From Gemmatimonadota bacterium (GTDB lineage: Bacteria > Latescibacterota > UBA2968): a stretch of DNA of 64,000 bases. The stretch spans positions 51,146-115,145 of the forward strand of contig VXRD01000120.1 in NCBI GenBank assembly GCA_009838845.1, in the 5' to 3' direction. The notes under the pieces are model-generated. The model saw nothing but the letters and a program-made list of their open reading frames with translations, did not search any database and was not told the origin of the DNA. Both the position numbers and the translations under genes were made by a program. This document shows, piece after piece, positions 34,704-44,900 of this stretch (position 1 is the first letter of the stretch; every line of letters starts with the position of its first letter).

Positions 34704-35525
34704 ATGCCCGATAAAATCAAAATTGGAATGCTGAAAGCCATGCCCGAAAAATGGAATGTCGAGAACAATTGGGCGATATTTGAAAAACAATTTGAAACAC
34801 AGGGAAAAGATACAGACGTATTCATAACCCCGGAATGTTTCCTGGACGGATACGCAGTCACAGAAAAAAATTGGACCGCTGAGCACTTTGCCGAAGTCGC
34901 TCAGGACATCGAGCAAAGCGCGTACATCCAACGGGTATGCGAAATGGCACACGCAGCACGCACCCACATCGTTTTTGGATACACTGAAAAACGCGCGGGA
35001 TATTTTTACAATGCCGCTATATTAGTGAACCGCGCGGGAAAAATTGTCGGCACATATTACAAAACGCATCTACAATCGCACGATCACCGTTTTGTGCGCG
35101 GCGATGACCTGCCCGTATTCGACCTCGACATTGGCACCGTGGGCATAGTCATTTGTGCGGACCGCCGATGGCCCGAATCGATTCGCACATTGCGGCTCAA
35201 AGGCGCGAAAATCTGTCTCATGCCAACCTATGGCATGTGGCATGAAGAAAATGAATGGTGGATGCGCACGCGATCCTATGAAAATCAGATGTTCGTATGC
35301 TTCACACATCCCAACGTAGCCCTGATCACAGACCCACGCGGCAAAGTCGCGGCAAAATTGCAATCCAACGTACCCGACGTGTTAATCCACAAAGTCGATC
35401 TCAAAGACGCATCGGATGAAAACCATCTGAGCGACCGGCGTCCCGAACTCTACAGGGTAATGGGAAAAGTTGACCACTGGTCACAGCAGCCCGAATTTTC
35501 ATCGCCCACCTACGGAGGGAAATAA
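34704..35525 (+). CDS. Carbon-nitrogen hydrolase (nitrilase superfamily)
   Basis: 273 residues, AAGGAG upstream. The catalytic triad is visible: E44 in TPECFLDGY, K120 in TYYKTHLQ and C151 in GIVICADRRWPES. The family splits amides, carbamoyl groups or nitriles. The lack of the aliphatic-nitrilase signature around Cys and the length fit an amidase or N-carbamoyl hydrolase. Position between a PLP enzyme and a Gfo/Idh/MocA oxidoreductase suggests amino-acid or amino-sugar catabolism; the substrate is not shown. Confidence 0.9.
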   Translation: MPDKIKIGMLKAMPEKWNVENNWAIFEKQFETQGKDTDVFITPECFLDGYAVTEKNWTAEHFAEVAQDIEQSAYIQRVCEMAHAARTHIVFGYTEKRAGYFYNAAILVNRAGKIVGTYYKTHLQSHDHRFVRGDDLPVFDLDIGTVGIVICADRRWPESIRTLRLKGAKICLMPTYGMWHEENEWWMRTRSYENQMFVCFTHPNVALITDPRGKVAAKLQSNVPDVLIHKVDLKDASDENHLSDRRPELYRVMGKVDHWSQQPEFSSPTYGGK

Positions 35526-35528
35526 ACC

Positions 35529-36578
35529 ATGTATCGCATTGGACTAATTGGCAATCGGGCGCACCAGAATAGTTACGGCCCGATCTGGTATGAACGAGAG
35601 GATTGTGAAATCGTCGCAGCGGCAGAGCACCACGAAGGCAAAGGCGAGGCCCTATCCCAACTCTACGGCCTTGAGGTCTCACAAGACTACGACGCAGTCC
35701 TGGAAGATCCGAACGTAGATATCGTCTCCATCTGCACGGACTTTTATCTCAAACGCACCCTGATCAAAAAAGCACTCGACTGTGGCAAACACGTCCTGGT
35801 CGATAAAGCCATCGCGCGAACCGTTGTCGAAGCCAGAGAATTAGTCGATACTGTCGCCGGCGCATCAAACAAAGTACTGCTAACCTATCCTTCGCGATTT
35901 TCGCCCGCGATGATAAGACTCAAAGAAGCCCTTGACCGGAGCGAATACGGACATATCTCCGCATATGCCCACAACAGCGTAAAACAATTTTTTGGCGACC
36001 TCATGGCTTATGTAAGCTATCCGACGCCAGCCGTGCAAAATGGCGGGGGTGAACTGATGAATTTGGGCAGCCATACCGTAGATGCTCTGCTCTGGTTTTT
36101 TGGCATGCCCAACAGGGTGAGTTGCCAAATGCAAAATCTCTACTTTGAGGAATACGAGCAATTTGGCACAGAAGACATCGCCACACTCTGGTGTGAATAT
36201 CCCGATTTCACGGCAACACTCACCGCAGGAAGGTCAAAGGCACGAAGCGAGGATGCCACATTTGATTGCGTCAACATCACGGGCGAAGGCGCTTGGGTTC
36301 AGGTAGATCGCATGGGATATTCCGTCAACGGACAACTCGTCGATACACCACCGCCCAGAGCAGCGGGATTGGCGGCCTGTGTGTCGCATCTCATCGACTG
36401 CATCGAGCAAGACGCAAAACCCGTCACCAGTGCAGAAGACGGACTATCCGTTGCCCTGCTCACAACAGCCGCCTATCAAGCCGCACACACAGGCGAACCA
36501 GTCACCTTGCCCTTGCAAAATGAACAACATCCTCTCATCACAACAGAGGACCATGTGGTTAATCGTTTACTAGATTGA
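35529..36578 (+). CDS. Gfo/Idh/MocA family oxidoreductase
   Basis: 349 residues, GGAGG upstream, 3 bp after the nitrilase-family gene. An N-terminal Rossmann fold (YRIGLIGNRAHQNSYGP in the NAD(P) loop position) and the region around the catalytic Lys, LVDKAIARTVVEAREL, where the usual EKP reads DKA, are followed by a C-terminal alpha/beta domain with GGGELMNLGSHTVDALLWFFG, including the His that often acts in catalysis. Family members oxidise sugars, inositols and related polyols. The substrate is unknown. Confidence 0.88.
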   Translation: MYRIGLIGNRAHQNSYGPIWYEREDCEIVAAAEHHEGKGEALSQLYGLEVSQDYDAVLEDPNVDIVSICTDFYLKRTLIKKALDCGKHVLVDKAIARTVVEARELVDTVAGASNKVLLTYPSRFSPAMIRLKEALDRSEYGHISAYAHNSVKQFFGDLMAYVSYPTPAVQNGGGELMNLGSHTVDALLWFFGMPNRVSCQMQNLYFEEYEQFGTEDIATLWCEYPDFTATLTAGRSKARSEDATFDCVNITGEGAWVQVDRMGYSVNGQLVDTPPPRAAGLAACVSHLIDCIEQDAKPVTSAEDGLSVALLTTAAYQAAHTGEPVTLPLQNEQHPLITTEDHVVNRLLD

Positions 36579-36590
36579 AAAGTCTGACCA

Positions 36591-36959
36591 TTAGACCTGC
36601 AAGGCCATTGGAACAACTTTTGAACGTCGTATGGTGCGATCGCGTGTGAGCAATGGAATATCATGAACGACGCTGGTAGCGGCAATAAGTTCGTCCGCAG
36701 GGTCGCTTCGAAAGTCGAGTTGCGTTGAGGCACGCGCAACAGCAAGATCAATCGGCCACACATGCAGACGGCTCAGTGTGCGGACCACATCTCGGTCATC
36801 GAGGTCCATATCAAGACGACCGAGTTGAACGAGCTTAGCCAGTTCCCAGAACACAATGGCTGAAACAGACCACCTGTTCTGCGACAACAAGGCCTGCTCG
36901 GCTGGTCGAAGATCGCCACTGACCGCGAAGATAAGGATATGCGTATCAAGATTGAGCAT
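36591..36959 (-). CDS. vapC: VapC-type PIN-domain toxin
   Basis: 122 residues from ATG 36959. LNLDTHILIFAVSG supplies the first Asp, VSAIVFWELAKLVQLGRL the conserved Glu, SDPADELIAATSVVHDIPLLTRDRTI the later acidic residues, so the PIN ribonuclease site looks intact. The gene overlaps the end of the antitoxin gene by 14 bp. VapC toxins cleave initiator tRNA or other RNAs. Lies between a Gfo/Idh/MocA gene and another of the same family on the opposite strand, as an inserted pair. Confidence 0.9.
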   Translation of the reverse strand: MLNLDTHILIFAVSGDLRPAEQALLSQNRWSVSAIVFWELAKLVQLGRLDMDLDDRDVVRTLSRLHVWPIDLAVARASTQLDFRSDPADELIAATSVVHDIPLLTRDRTIRRSKVVPMALQV

Positions 36960-37170
36960 CTGCTTCCCATTGGACGTCGGTCGTAAAGATGTCGCCACGG
37001 ACCTTGACTTTGTGATGCAAACTGCCGATCAGATCAGCGCACAATTGGTCATAAGGTATGACGCACGCGACCGGCTTGCCGCGTTTGGTAACGACCAAAC
37101 CTTCGGCATCCAATTGATCCAACAAGGCCAGACACTGCTCCTTGAACTTTGAGACTCCAATTGTTTTCAT
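36946..37170 (-). CDS. Phd/YefM-family antitoxin paired with VapC
   Basis: 74 residues from ATG 37170 with GGAG upstream. MKTIGVSKFKEQCLALLDQL then LVVTKRGKPVACVIPYDQL is the Phd/YefM N-terminal domain; the rest (LHHKVKVRGDIFTTDVQWEA) would bind the toxin. It is expected to repress its own promoter. Confidence 0.88.
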   Translation of the reverse strand: MKTIGVSKFKEQCLALLDQLDAEGLVVTKRGKPVACVIPYDQLCADLIGSLHHKVKVRGDIFTTDVQWEADAQS

Positions 37171-37272
37171 ATCGTATGCTCCGTTTGAATTTAGCATAAT
37201 ATATAACTGGTCATTCTATTTGTCCATTTGAATGTAAACAAATCGTTTTTTATTTTCAATAGGAGGGACAAG

Positions 37273-38313
37273 ATGAACACGTACCGCGCTGTAATCGTAG
37301 GCTTGACGGGCATTGGTGCCAGCCGCCCGCATGAAACAAGAGGACCCGTCTTTGGCGCCATGCCACCGTCGCACGCATCGGCATATCACAAACACGCACA
37401 GACAGAAGTCGTCGGCGTATGCGACCTGCGCCAGGAAGTACTGGATGACTTCTGCGAGCGATGGGGCGACATCTGGCCCGATGTGAACACATACACAGAT
37501 TTCAGGGAAATGCTGGACAAAGAGCAGCCCGACCTCGTCAGTGTCGTGACATCTGATCACGCACACGCCGACATCACAGTAGCCGCCGCCGAAGGATCGG
37601 CACAGGCAATCCTGTGTGAAAAACCCATTGCCACAACCATGGAAGACGCCGACCGCATGATCGCAGCCGCCGAAGCAAATAACGTACCGCTCTCGATAGA
37701 ACACACGCGCCGCTGGTATCCGAGTTATCTACAAGCACGGGAAATGATCCGATCCGGCGAAATGGGCCGTTTGCGAACCATCGTCTGCGACCAATTCGGA
37801 ACGCGCGCCATGATGTTCCGCAACGGCACGCACATGATCGACATGATGTGCTTCTTTGCCGAAGCGAACCCCGAATGGCTGGTCGGCGAACTGGAACCCG
37901 GCTTCGAGCACTTCACCGAATACAAAGGCGATGGCGGACACGATCCAGCGACCGACCCTTATGCCTCTGCGTACATCCATTTTGACAATGACGTACGCGC
38001 ATTTTACAACTGCCACAAAATGGCGTTTAACGGATCAAAATTTTCTCTAACCTGTGAAAATGGACGGATTGAAATCTCAGATCAAAAATTTGAGGTTATT
38101 ACCCCACAAGAACCGCGCTGGTGGTCGCAGGCAGCAGTCCCCGTAGAGCCGTATATATCGATCCGACAAATTGGCGCAGTCTCGGAACTCATCCACGTCC
38201 TGGAAAACGGCGGCACACTCGTCTCGCCCGCCCGCGAAGCCAGAAAAACACTTCAAATCATGCTGGGCATATTGGACTCGCATCACGCGGGCAATCTGCG
38301 GGTCAATCTCTAA
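37273..38313 (+). CDS. Gfo/Idh/MocA family oxidoreductase
   Basis: 346 residues from ATG 37273, with AGGAGG upstream. The Rossmann segment reads YRAVIVGLTGIGASRPHETR, VVGVCDLRQEVLDDF follows, and the conserved EKP is intact in AILCEKPIATTMEDADRM; SIEHTRRWYPSYLQARE and HMIDMMCFFAEANPEW belong to the second domain. It is followed 13 bp later by the ornithine cyclodeaminase-like gene. NAD(P)-dependent oxidation of a sugar-like substrate is likely; identity unknown. Confidence 0.9.
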   Translation: MNTYRAVIVGLTGIGASRPHETRGPVFGAMPPSHASAYHKHAQTEVVGVCDLRQEVLDDFCERWGDIWPDVNTYTDFREMLDKEQPDLVSVVTSDHAHADITVAAAEGSAQAILCEKPIATTMEDADRMIAAAEANNVPLSIEHTRRWYPSYLQAREMIRSGEMGRLRTIVCDQFGTRAMMFRNGTHMIDMMCFFAEANPEWLVGELEPGFEHFTEYKGDGGHDPATDPYASAYIHFDNDVRAFYNCHKMAFNGSKFSLTCENGRIEISDQKFEVITPQEPRWWSQAAVPVEPYISIRQIGAVSELIHVLENGGTLVSPAREARKTLQIMLGILDSHHAGNLRVNL

Positions 38314-38326
38314 AAAAGGAGAATCC

Positions 38327-39388
38327 ATGACGGATAAGCATCGCATCGAATGTCTCTTCCTCTCTCAAGAAGACCTTCTGCAAGCCGGATGCCTGGACAT
38401 ACGGTTGGCAATGAGCGCAGCGGAAAACGCCATGCTCGCCTACCAAAAAAACGACATCCTTTTTCCAGAAAAAGTAGTTCAGATTTTCAATGAGGACACC
38501 CAGGAACGCATTAACTGCCTGCCTGCGACCCTCTTGCCCGAAAAAATATGTGGGGCTAAGTGGGTATCCGTATTCCCGTTCAATCCCGAGAAATACGGCC
38601 AGCAGAATCTCTCTGCGGTCTTCATCCTATCCGAGATCGAGAAAGGCTACCCCATCGCCTTTATGGACGGCACCCTGTGCTCGAATATGCGCGTGGGTGC
38701 GATGGGTGGCATTGCCGCCAGGCATTTCGCAAGACCGGATTCCAGGAGCATTGCCTTCATTGGAGCAGGGGAGCAGGCCAAGATGCACTTGATCGCCATG
38801 AAGACGGTGTTTCCAGGCCTTGAGGAGTGCCGGGTTTCTGCCAAGCATGACCACGAAGAGCAGCAATTCATCGACGAAATGGCTGCCCTCTTTCGAGACA
38901 TGCGTTTTTCCGCCGCCCATACAAATGCACAGCGGGCCATAGAGGGCGCCGACATTCTCGTCACAGCCACGAGCGCACAAGCCCCACTTCTCAAAGCGGC
39001 ATGGATAAAGCCCGGCACTTTCTACAGCCATATCGGCGGCTGGGAGGACGAGTACGACGTGGCGAAACAATGCGATAAAATTGTGTGCGACGATTGGGAA
39101 ACCGTGAAGCACAGAACGCAAACGCTCAGTCGCATGTATAAGGACGGACAACTCTCGGATGAGGACATTTACGCGAACCTCGTCGAAGTCGTCTCTGGTG
39201 AAAAAGGAGGAAGGGAGACCCCCGAAGAACGGGCCTACTTCAACGCAGTTGGCCTGGCCTATGTCGATGTGGCTATTGCATACGCGATGTACCAACGAGC
39301 CAGAGAAGCGGGAAAAGGACGGATGTCGAACATCCAGGAGACCATGATTTTCCAGCACGAGAACCTATCAGATTGGATCCGGCTGTAG
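38327..39388 (+). CDS. Ornithine cyclodeaminase/mu-crystallin family protein
   Basis: 353 residues from ATG 38327 with AAAAAAGGAG upstream; the long in-frame N-terminal extension overlaps the previous gene and is not used. CLFLSQEDLLQAG at the start, AKWVSVFPFNP, MDGTLCSNMRVGAMGGIAAR and the NAD-binding SIAFIGAGEQAKMHLIAM define the family. Members act as ornithine cyclodeaminases, alanine dehydrogenases, ketimine reductases or tyramine oxidase subunit B-like proteins; the last appears closest by length and the long C-terminal helix region with LAYVDVAIAYAMYQRA. Probably transcribed with the upstream oxidoreductase. Confidence 0.8.
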   Translation: MTDKHRIECLFLSQEDLLQAGCLDIRLAMSAAENAMLAYQKNDILFPEKVVQIFNEDTQERINCLPATLLPEKICGAKWVSVFPFNPEKYGQQNLSAVFILSEIEKGYPIAFMDGTLCSNMRVGAMGGIAARHFARPDSRSIAFIGAGEQAKMHLIAMKTVFPGLEECRVSAKHDHEEQQFIDEMAALFRDMRFSAAHTNAQRAIEGADILVTATSAQAPLLKAAWIKPGTFYSHIGGWEDEYDVAKQCDKIVCDDWETVKHRTQTLSRMYKDGQLSDEDIYANLVEVVSGEKGGRETPEERAYFNAVGLAYVDVAIAYAMYQRAREAGKGRMSNIQETMIFQHENLSDWIRL

Positions 39389-39421
39389 GATCTATTTGAA
39401 GAGGGCAAACAGGAGCAAATC

Positions 39422-40969
39422 ATGACCAGACGCAGACTACCCATCGGCATTCAGACCTTCCGTGAGATGCGAGAAGAGAACTACTACTACGTCGATAAGA
39501 CACCCTATATTCGGCGGATGATAGACGAGGGCAAACACTACTTCCTGTCGCGCCCGCGTCGCTTTGGCAAGAGCCTGTTTCTGGACACGCTGAAGGAACT
39601 GTTCGAAGGCAATGAACCATTGTTCGATGGGCTTCACATCCACGACCACTGGGACTGGTCTGTTCGCCATCCGGTGATTCGTCTGAGTTTTGGTCGAGGC
39701 AACTTCAAAGAGCCGGGATATCTACAGACGAACTTGATGGCACAACTGGACGCAGTTGAACGTCGAGAGGGCATAAAGTCCGACTACACCACCGCGCCCG
39801 AGCGTTTCGCCTATCTGATAGAGGCGCTGCATGACCGTGCCGGGCAGCCAGTGGCCGTTCTGGTAGATGAATACGACAAGCCAATTCTGGACGCACTCGA
39901 CGTACCAGAAGTCGCACGCGCCAACCGCGACTTCTTGCGCGGCCTGTACGCGACCATCAAGGACAGCGACGCGTATATCAAGTTCACTTTCCTCACGGGC
40001 GTCAGCAAATTCTCCAAAGTCAGCCTCTTTTCGGGCCTCAACAACCTTACTGACATCACCATCGACCCGCATTACTCCGCCTTATGCGGCTACACCGAAG
40101 AGGACCTCGACACGGTATTCGCGCCAGAACTGCCCGGCCTGGACCGAGACCAAATCCGCAAGTGGTATAACGGCTATTCCTGGCGAGGGGAGGAGAAAGT
40201 GTACAACCCCTTCGACATCCTCCTCTTGTTCCGCAACCGCGAGTTTCGCGCCTACTGGTTCGAGACCGGCACACCGACGTTTCTGGTCAACACGTTAGTA
40301 GATCGCGGAGTGAGTTCTATAGACCTGGACGATATGCTGGGCAGCGACGAATTATTATCTACATTTGACGTTGACGATATCGCCACTCAAGCACTGCTAT
40401 TTCAGACTGGCTATCAGACCATACACCAGACCGAACCGCGCGGTAGCCTGACCTACTACCGTCTGGGCTATCCAAACCAGGAAGTGCGCCAGAGCTTGAA
40501 CAGAAGCCTGCTGAACCACTTGACCGGGAACCCGACGCAGCAGGCAGAGCACATTGCCCGCCTATACGACCTGTTGCTGGTCAATGACTTCGCTGGCCTG
40601 GAAAATCTGTTCAAGGCATTCTTCGCCAGCATTCCCTACCAGTGGCACACAAACAACGACATAGCGAATTACGAAGGCTATTACGCCAGCGTGTTCTACT
40701 CCTACTTCGCATCGGTGGGATTGGACATCGTTGTGGAGGACAGCAGCAGCCATGGTCGTCTGGACATGGCAGTTCGCTTCAACGGCAATGTGTATCTGTT
40801 CGAGTTCAAAGTAGTCGAATTAGCATCCGAAGGCACCGCAATGGCGCAACTGAAACAGAAACGCTACGCCGACAAATACCGTGGCCGCGGTGAGCCGATA
40901 CATCTCATCGCCGTAGAGTTCAGCCGGGAAACCCGCAACCTGGTGGGATTCGAGACAGCCCGCGCCTGA
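39422..40969 (+). CDS. AAA-ATPase-like protein with PD-(D/E)XK nuclease domain (DUF1703 type)
   Basis: 515 residues, GGAG upstream. LPIGIQTFREMREENYYYVD begins the AAA-ATPase-like domain, with Walker A-type RPRRFGKSLF and LVDEYDKPILDAL as the Walker B part; the C-terminal nuclease fold has D448 in GRLDMAVRF and E461-x-K463 in LFEFKVVE, the D...ExK catalytic set. This abundant, often multi-copy family is found in anaerobes and accessory regions, with an unproven role, possibly mobile or defensive. It marks the left edge of the second large accessory region. Confidence 0.88.
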   Translation: MTRRRLPIGIQTFREMREENYYYVDKTPYIRRMIDEGKHYFLSRPRRFGKSLFLDTLKELFEGNEPLFDGLHIHDHWDWSVRHPVIRLSFGRGNFKEPGYLQTNLMAQLDAVERREGIKSDYTTAPERFAYLIEALHDRAGQPVAVLVDEYDKPILDALDVPEVARANRDFLRGLYATIKDSDAYIKFTFLTGVSKFSKVSLFSGLNNLTDITIDPHYSALCGYTEEDLDTVFAPELPGLDRDQIRKWYNGYSWRGEEKVYNPFDILLLFRNREFRAYWFETGTPTFLVNTLVDRGVSSIDLDDMLGSDELLSTFDVDDIATQALLFQTGYQTIHQTEPRGSLTYYRLGYPNQEVRQSLNRSLLNHLTGNPTQQAEHIARLYDLLLVNDFAGLENLFKAFFASIPYQWHTNNDIANYEGYYASVFYSYFASVGLDIVVEDSSSHGRLDMAVRFNGNVYLFEFKVVELASEGTAMAQLKQKRYADKYRGRGEPIHLIAVEFSRETRNLVGFETARA

Positions 40970-41036
40970 GACATGACCAACCTTATGACTGCCCTCGCCA
41001 ACATCGAGATATATGAATTGAAAGGAAGTGATTGAC

Positions 41037-41294
41037 ATGAATTTGACTGTTGAATTAACAACCGATCAGGTCATTGATTTTGTCCAGCAGATACCGCCGG
41101 AAGAGAAGCGAGCAGTATTACTCGCGCTTGCAGAACAGGCAGAAGTCAATCGAGCGGCACGCATGGACTATGCCGAAGCGCAGCTTCGAAAGTTATGTGC
41201 GTCTCGGGGATTGGATTGGGACACGATGACCGAAGCGGAACGCGAGAATTTTGTCGATGACCTCATCCATGAGGATCGCGAATGCAACCCATAG
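41037..41294 (+). CDS. Antitoxin-like protein upstream of a PIN toxin
   Basis: 85 residues from ATG 41037 with GAAAGGAAG upstream. LTTDQVIDFVQQIPPEEKRA and a C-terminal helical part (MTEAERENFVDDLIHEDREC) are typical of the small acidic antitoxins that precede PIN-family (COG1569-type) toxins. It overlaps the toxin start by 13 bp. Confidence 0.75.
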   Translation: MNLTVELTTDQVIDFVQQIPPEEKRAVLLALAEQAEVNRAARMDYAEAQLRKLCASRGLDWDTMTEAERENFVDDLIHEDRECNP

Positions 41295-41689
41295 TCGTTT
41301 ATGATACAAACATTCTGTTGTCCAGTATCGGCTGGGGAGGCAACCCATATCGCTGTCTTGAACTGGCACGACAGAGCAAAATTGAAGGCTTAACCTGTCC
41401 AGAAATACTGAATGAATTGGCAGAGAAACTCACCACCAAACTCAATTTTTCGCCATCCCAAACCACAGATACAGTTGCAGATCTCCTGGGTTTTCTACGG
41501 CTGGTCAGGATTACCAACACACTCAAAGTCATTACCGCTGATTCAGACGACGACAAAGTGATCGAATGTGCCGTTGTGGGATCGGCAACCCACATCATTA
41601 CCGGAGATCGCCGTCATCTTTTACCACTTGGAAGCTATAAAACTATCCATATCGTAACAGCCACAGACTTTCTCACACAGTTTCCGTAG
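41282..41689 (+). CDS. PIN-domain toxin (COG1569-type)
   Basis: 135 residues. IVVYDTNILLSSIGWGGNPY is the characteristic start, with the first Asp; LTCPEILNELAEKL gives the conserved Glu and ADSDDDKVIECAVVGSATHI plus TGDRRHLLPLG the later Asp residues. It is a putative RNase toxin in an operon with the overlapping antitoxin. About 230 bp of non-coding sequence follows, holding the left copy of a direct repeat. Confidence 0.88.
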   Translation: MQPIVVYDTNILLSSIGWGGNPYRCLELARQSKIEGLTCPEILNELAEKLTTKLNFSPSQTTDTVADLLGFLRLVRITNTLKVITADSDDDKVIECAVVGSATHIITGDRRHLLPLGSYKTIHIVTATDFLTQFP

Positions 41690-41721
41690 AAATTAGCGTG
41701 GATTATGTGAATGGCGATAAA

Positions 41722-41776
41722 GAATGCCAACTGAACTTGTGACAATCTTGCGACATAACTTGCGACATCCACGCAT
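41722..41776 (+). repeat. Direct repeat, left copy (tandem CTTGCGACATA units)
   Basis: AATGCCAACTGAACTTGTGACA then CTTGCGACATAACTTGCGACATCCACGCA, in the same orientation as 47171-47211, which has AAATGCCCACTGAACTTGCG and the same CTTGCGACATAACTTGCGACAT. The two copies bracket the segment from the HATPase-DUF3883 gene to the small CTG-start gene. Confidence 0.65.
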
Positions 41777-41920
41777 TGGTCACGGCAAAAGCCAGACCCG
41801 GTATGAGATTAACCCTTAGCCTAACCCAATGTCCGGAATGCCGCCATCCGATTCTCTATCTATTGTTCGCTATGTTGTAATTATGCTCAACGTCAACCTG
41901 AAAAAATAAGCTACCATCAC

Positions 41921-44900
41921 ATGACAAAAAGAAACTTTGTTAAATCCCTAGCCGAATCGAATCGGCAGTTCTACGGCACGCCCGAAGGGAATGGAGTGCT
42001 CCGCGCACTCGACCTAACCTTCGAAAACCGCTGGATATACCTCTTTGAACTGGTCCAAAACGCGCTTGATGCCAAGGCCAACTCTATCTCACTGCGTCTT
42101 GCGAAAGATGATCAAGCCTTGATTTTCCAACACGATGGGCAGACCCCAATTAAAAAAAAGGATGTCAAGGGGCTGTCTCAGGTCTTTAGATCCACCAAAG
42201 GTGCTGCGTCCGTTGGTTTCATGGGCATCGGTTTCAAGAGCGTCTTCAAACGCTTTGGGGAAGCACGGGTATCGGGATGGGGTTGGACGTTCCGCTATGA
42301 GGTTCCCCAGAAGCAGGGCGAAGAGTACGGGGATTTGCAACGCGACATGCTCGGTGCCGTAATCCCGCAATGGGATGATACAATCGAAGCTCCCATTGAT
42401 GGTTTTACCACGCGATTCGAGATGTGTCAGTGCTTGGACTCTAAGATGGATCTTCGATCAGATCTGGCTCGATTTCTTCCCGGCGAAGACCGCACGCTAC
42501 TCGCAATCCTGGCTTCATGCGGACTGACTCGTCTAGAGGTGGATAAACAAGTATGGGAACTTGGGGTTACGGGAGATTCTGATGAATGTAGAGAAGCTGT
42601 CGCACTCTCAGAAAAGGAAAATCTGCTTTGGCAGATATTCTTCGTGAAATACGAGCCATCTCGAGATGCTATTGCTCGTCTGCTGGAACACCGAAAAATC
42701 CAGCCCAAACCAGAAGAACGCGAGCAGGTATATAGCGCGGCGGCTCGATCTCGCCGCGTGTTGGGCGTATTGCCGTTAGACGACAATGGTGTTCCCGCAC
42801 CTCCGTCCAGAGGCCGAGTTTACGCCACTCTACCAACTGATGTTAAACTCCCGTTCGGTCTCCACATCCATGCGGACTGGCTGCTAACCATCTCGCGCAC
42901 CGGGCTTCTGGAAATTGAGGAAAACGCTTGGCAAAGCGACATCGTGGACCAGATCGCGGACGTATTGGCGAACTTCCTCAAGTGGGTGCCAACGTTGCCG
43001 ACACCAAAAAAAATTAAGGCGGCATTCTCCGCGCTCAAACCATCTTCTCCCGATGCAAACGGTCTCGAAGCATTGCTGACCAAAGATCGGTGGTTGCGCC
43101 GGTTGCAAGGACTGATTGAGGACTCTGCGGTGTTGCCTGTGTGGACAGAGGCTTCGGGCGTTTTGACTTTTTCAAAGCCGGGTAAGACTATCATTCCCCC
43201 CACAGCCTTAGCTGATGCGTTTACAAAGAAACCAGACTTGCGACCAGCAGTTCTCCTCAAAGGGCCAGTGCTCGCAGGTGAAATACTTGGCTCTGATACA
43301 CGAAAATTGCTCAGCTATAATGAATTTTTGAGCGAAATGTCACCGCAAGAACTTGAACGGGTATGGGCGGACGGCCTGGAGGACTGGTGGAATGCACTTG
43401 GTGTCAATGAATCGGAACGTCAAGATTTGCTTTTTCATTTATGGGCGGCTATTTACGATTTAACAGTTGCTAATGAAGACTGGATAACGACAGACTTACG
43501 CTGTGTGAGAACAGATAGCGGTGCTTGGGTCTCCGTCAATGAGGTAAGGTTCTTCAACGAAGCCCTACCTACAGAGAAGGAACCCGGCGGCAAGGATGTG
43601 CGTAAGTTTATACGCTCAAGCCTTCCAGACGCAGACCACTGTTTACCATCTGCTTGGATCCGTGCGTTGCGACAGGGAACTGGCGAGGATACAAAATTGC
43701 ATTTGTCAAAGGCTTGGACATGGCTTAATGAATACGCACGCCTCGTAAGTCTTCAAGAGATCGTTGAGATAGCCGTGAATGCCCTGGCGACAGCATCGGC
43801 ACCAGACTGGTCGATACTCGTTCCACTCGGTCATTGGGCCAGGCACCGCAACCGTCCTGATCTGATCACCCATGTTCTGGTAGAATCGGATGGCATCAAA
43901 AAAGGCGTCCCCGTTGATGAGGCACTCTTAGCCGATCCTTATGTTGAGCACGGCCAAAGTCGCCGACTGTTGTTTCCAGCATTATGGTCTATTTCTGCTG
44001 ACTATATAGACAAGGATCCTGATTCTGCAAGATCATACCAGTGGCGGGCTTTTTTTGAAGATGCCGGTGCCAAGGGTGCCCTTGAAGTGCGGTCAATTCA
44101 ATCGCATCGATCCCGAAGGGAGTGGCGACAAGTGGAAGAATTTCTTGGGTGCAGTGTGTACAAGTCGAATAGGTCCGGTTACAAACTCTTCGATTTCGAC
44201 ATTGAGCCAACTCTTCCGGATCCGAGCGCACCTAATGGAGTAAGGAGAGCAATCTATACTTGGATTGAGGATGGCTTCCGTAACCTGCACAACACGGGCT
44301 TCAGAAATGTCTCCTACTTTTACTATTCCTCTTACAACCCAAAGGGAACACATAGCTCCCGCTGGGTACGTAAACTCTCCCAACTCGCATGGGTGCCCTG
44401 TACCGACAGTCAACTCAGACGCTCGGAGGATGTTCTCCCAACTCACGATCCAGCGCGAGAGAATGCACCAGTTGCAGTTCTATCTGCCGACCTTATTGAT
44501 GTACTAAACGATGAAGGGGTGAAGTTCGGTACTGCCATTCCCGAAGCACGATCACTCCAAAAACTTTTGACACTAGGGAGCCAACTGGATTCTACTGAAC
44601 TCGGTTCGCTTATCCGCGAGATCCGCGAAGAGATTGAAACAGATGAGGATAGGGAGTATTTCAAAAGGGCTTTGGTAAATTTGACGTTACCCTCCAGTGA
44701 GGGCAAACGAGTGCCACTTCTGCGAATCGTTCAGCAAACCGGGGGGCAACTGCGAGGCACACTCGGTGGCTGGATCTTTCCGTTGACGCGCATCGACGAA
44801 GCGTTACAAATAGAACTATCACACCCCGACTTCCCATACAAGTTCCCGGAGACGACGACAGGTAAACAGGCACTGGAATACATTCAAGAGGTCTGGCAGC

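Noticed and set aside
38171..38326. Longer N-terminus for the ornithine cyclodeaminase-like protein
   Set aside because: It overlaps the preceding gene, whereas the ATG at 38327 has a strong ribosome-binding site and begins the conserved sequence.
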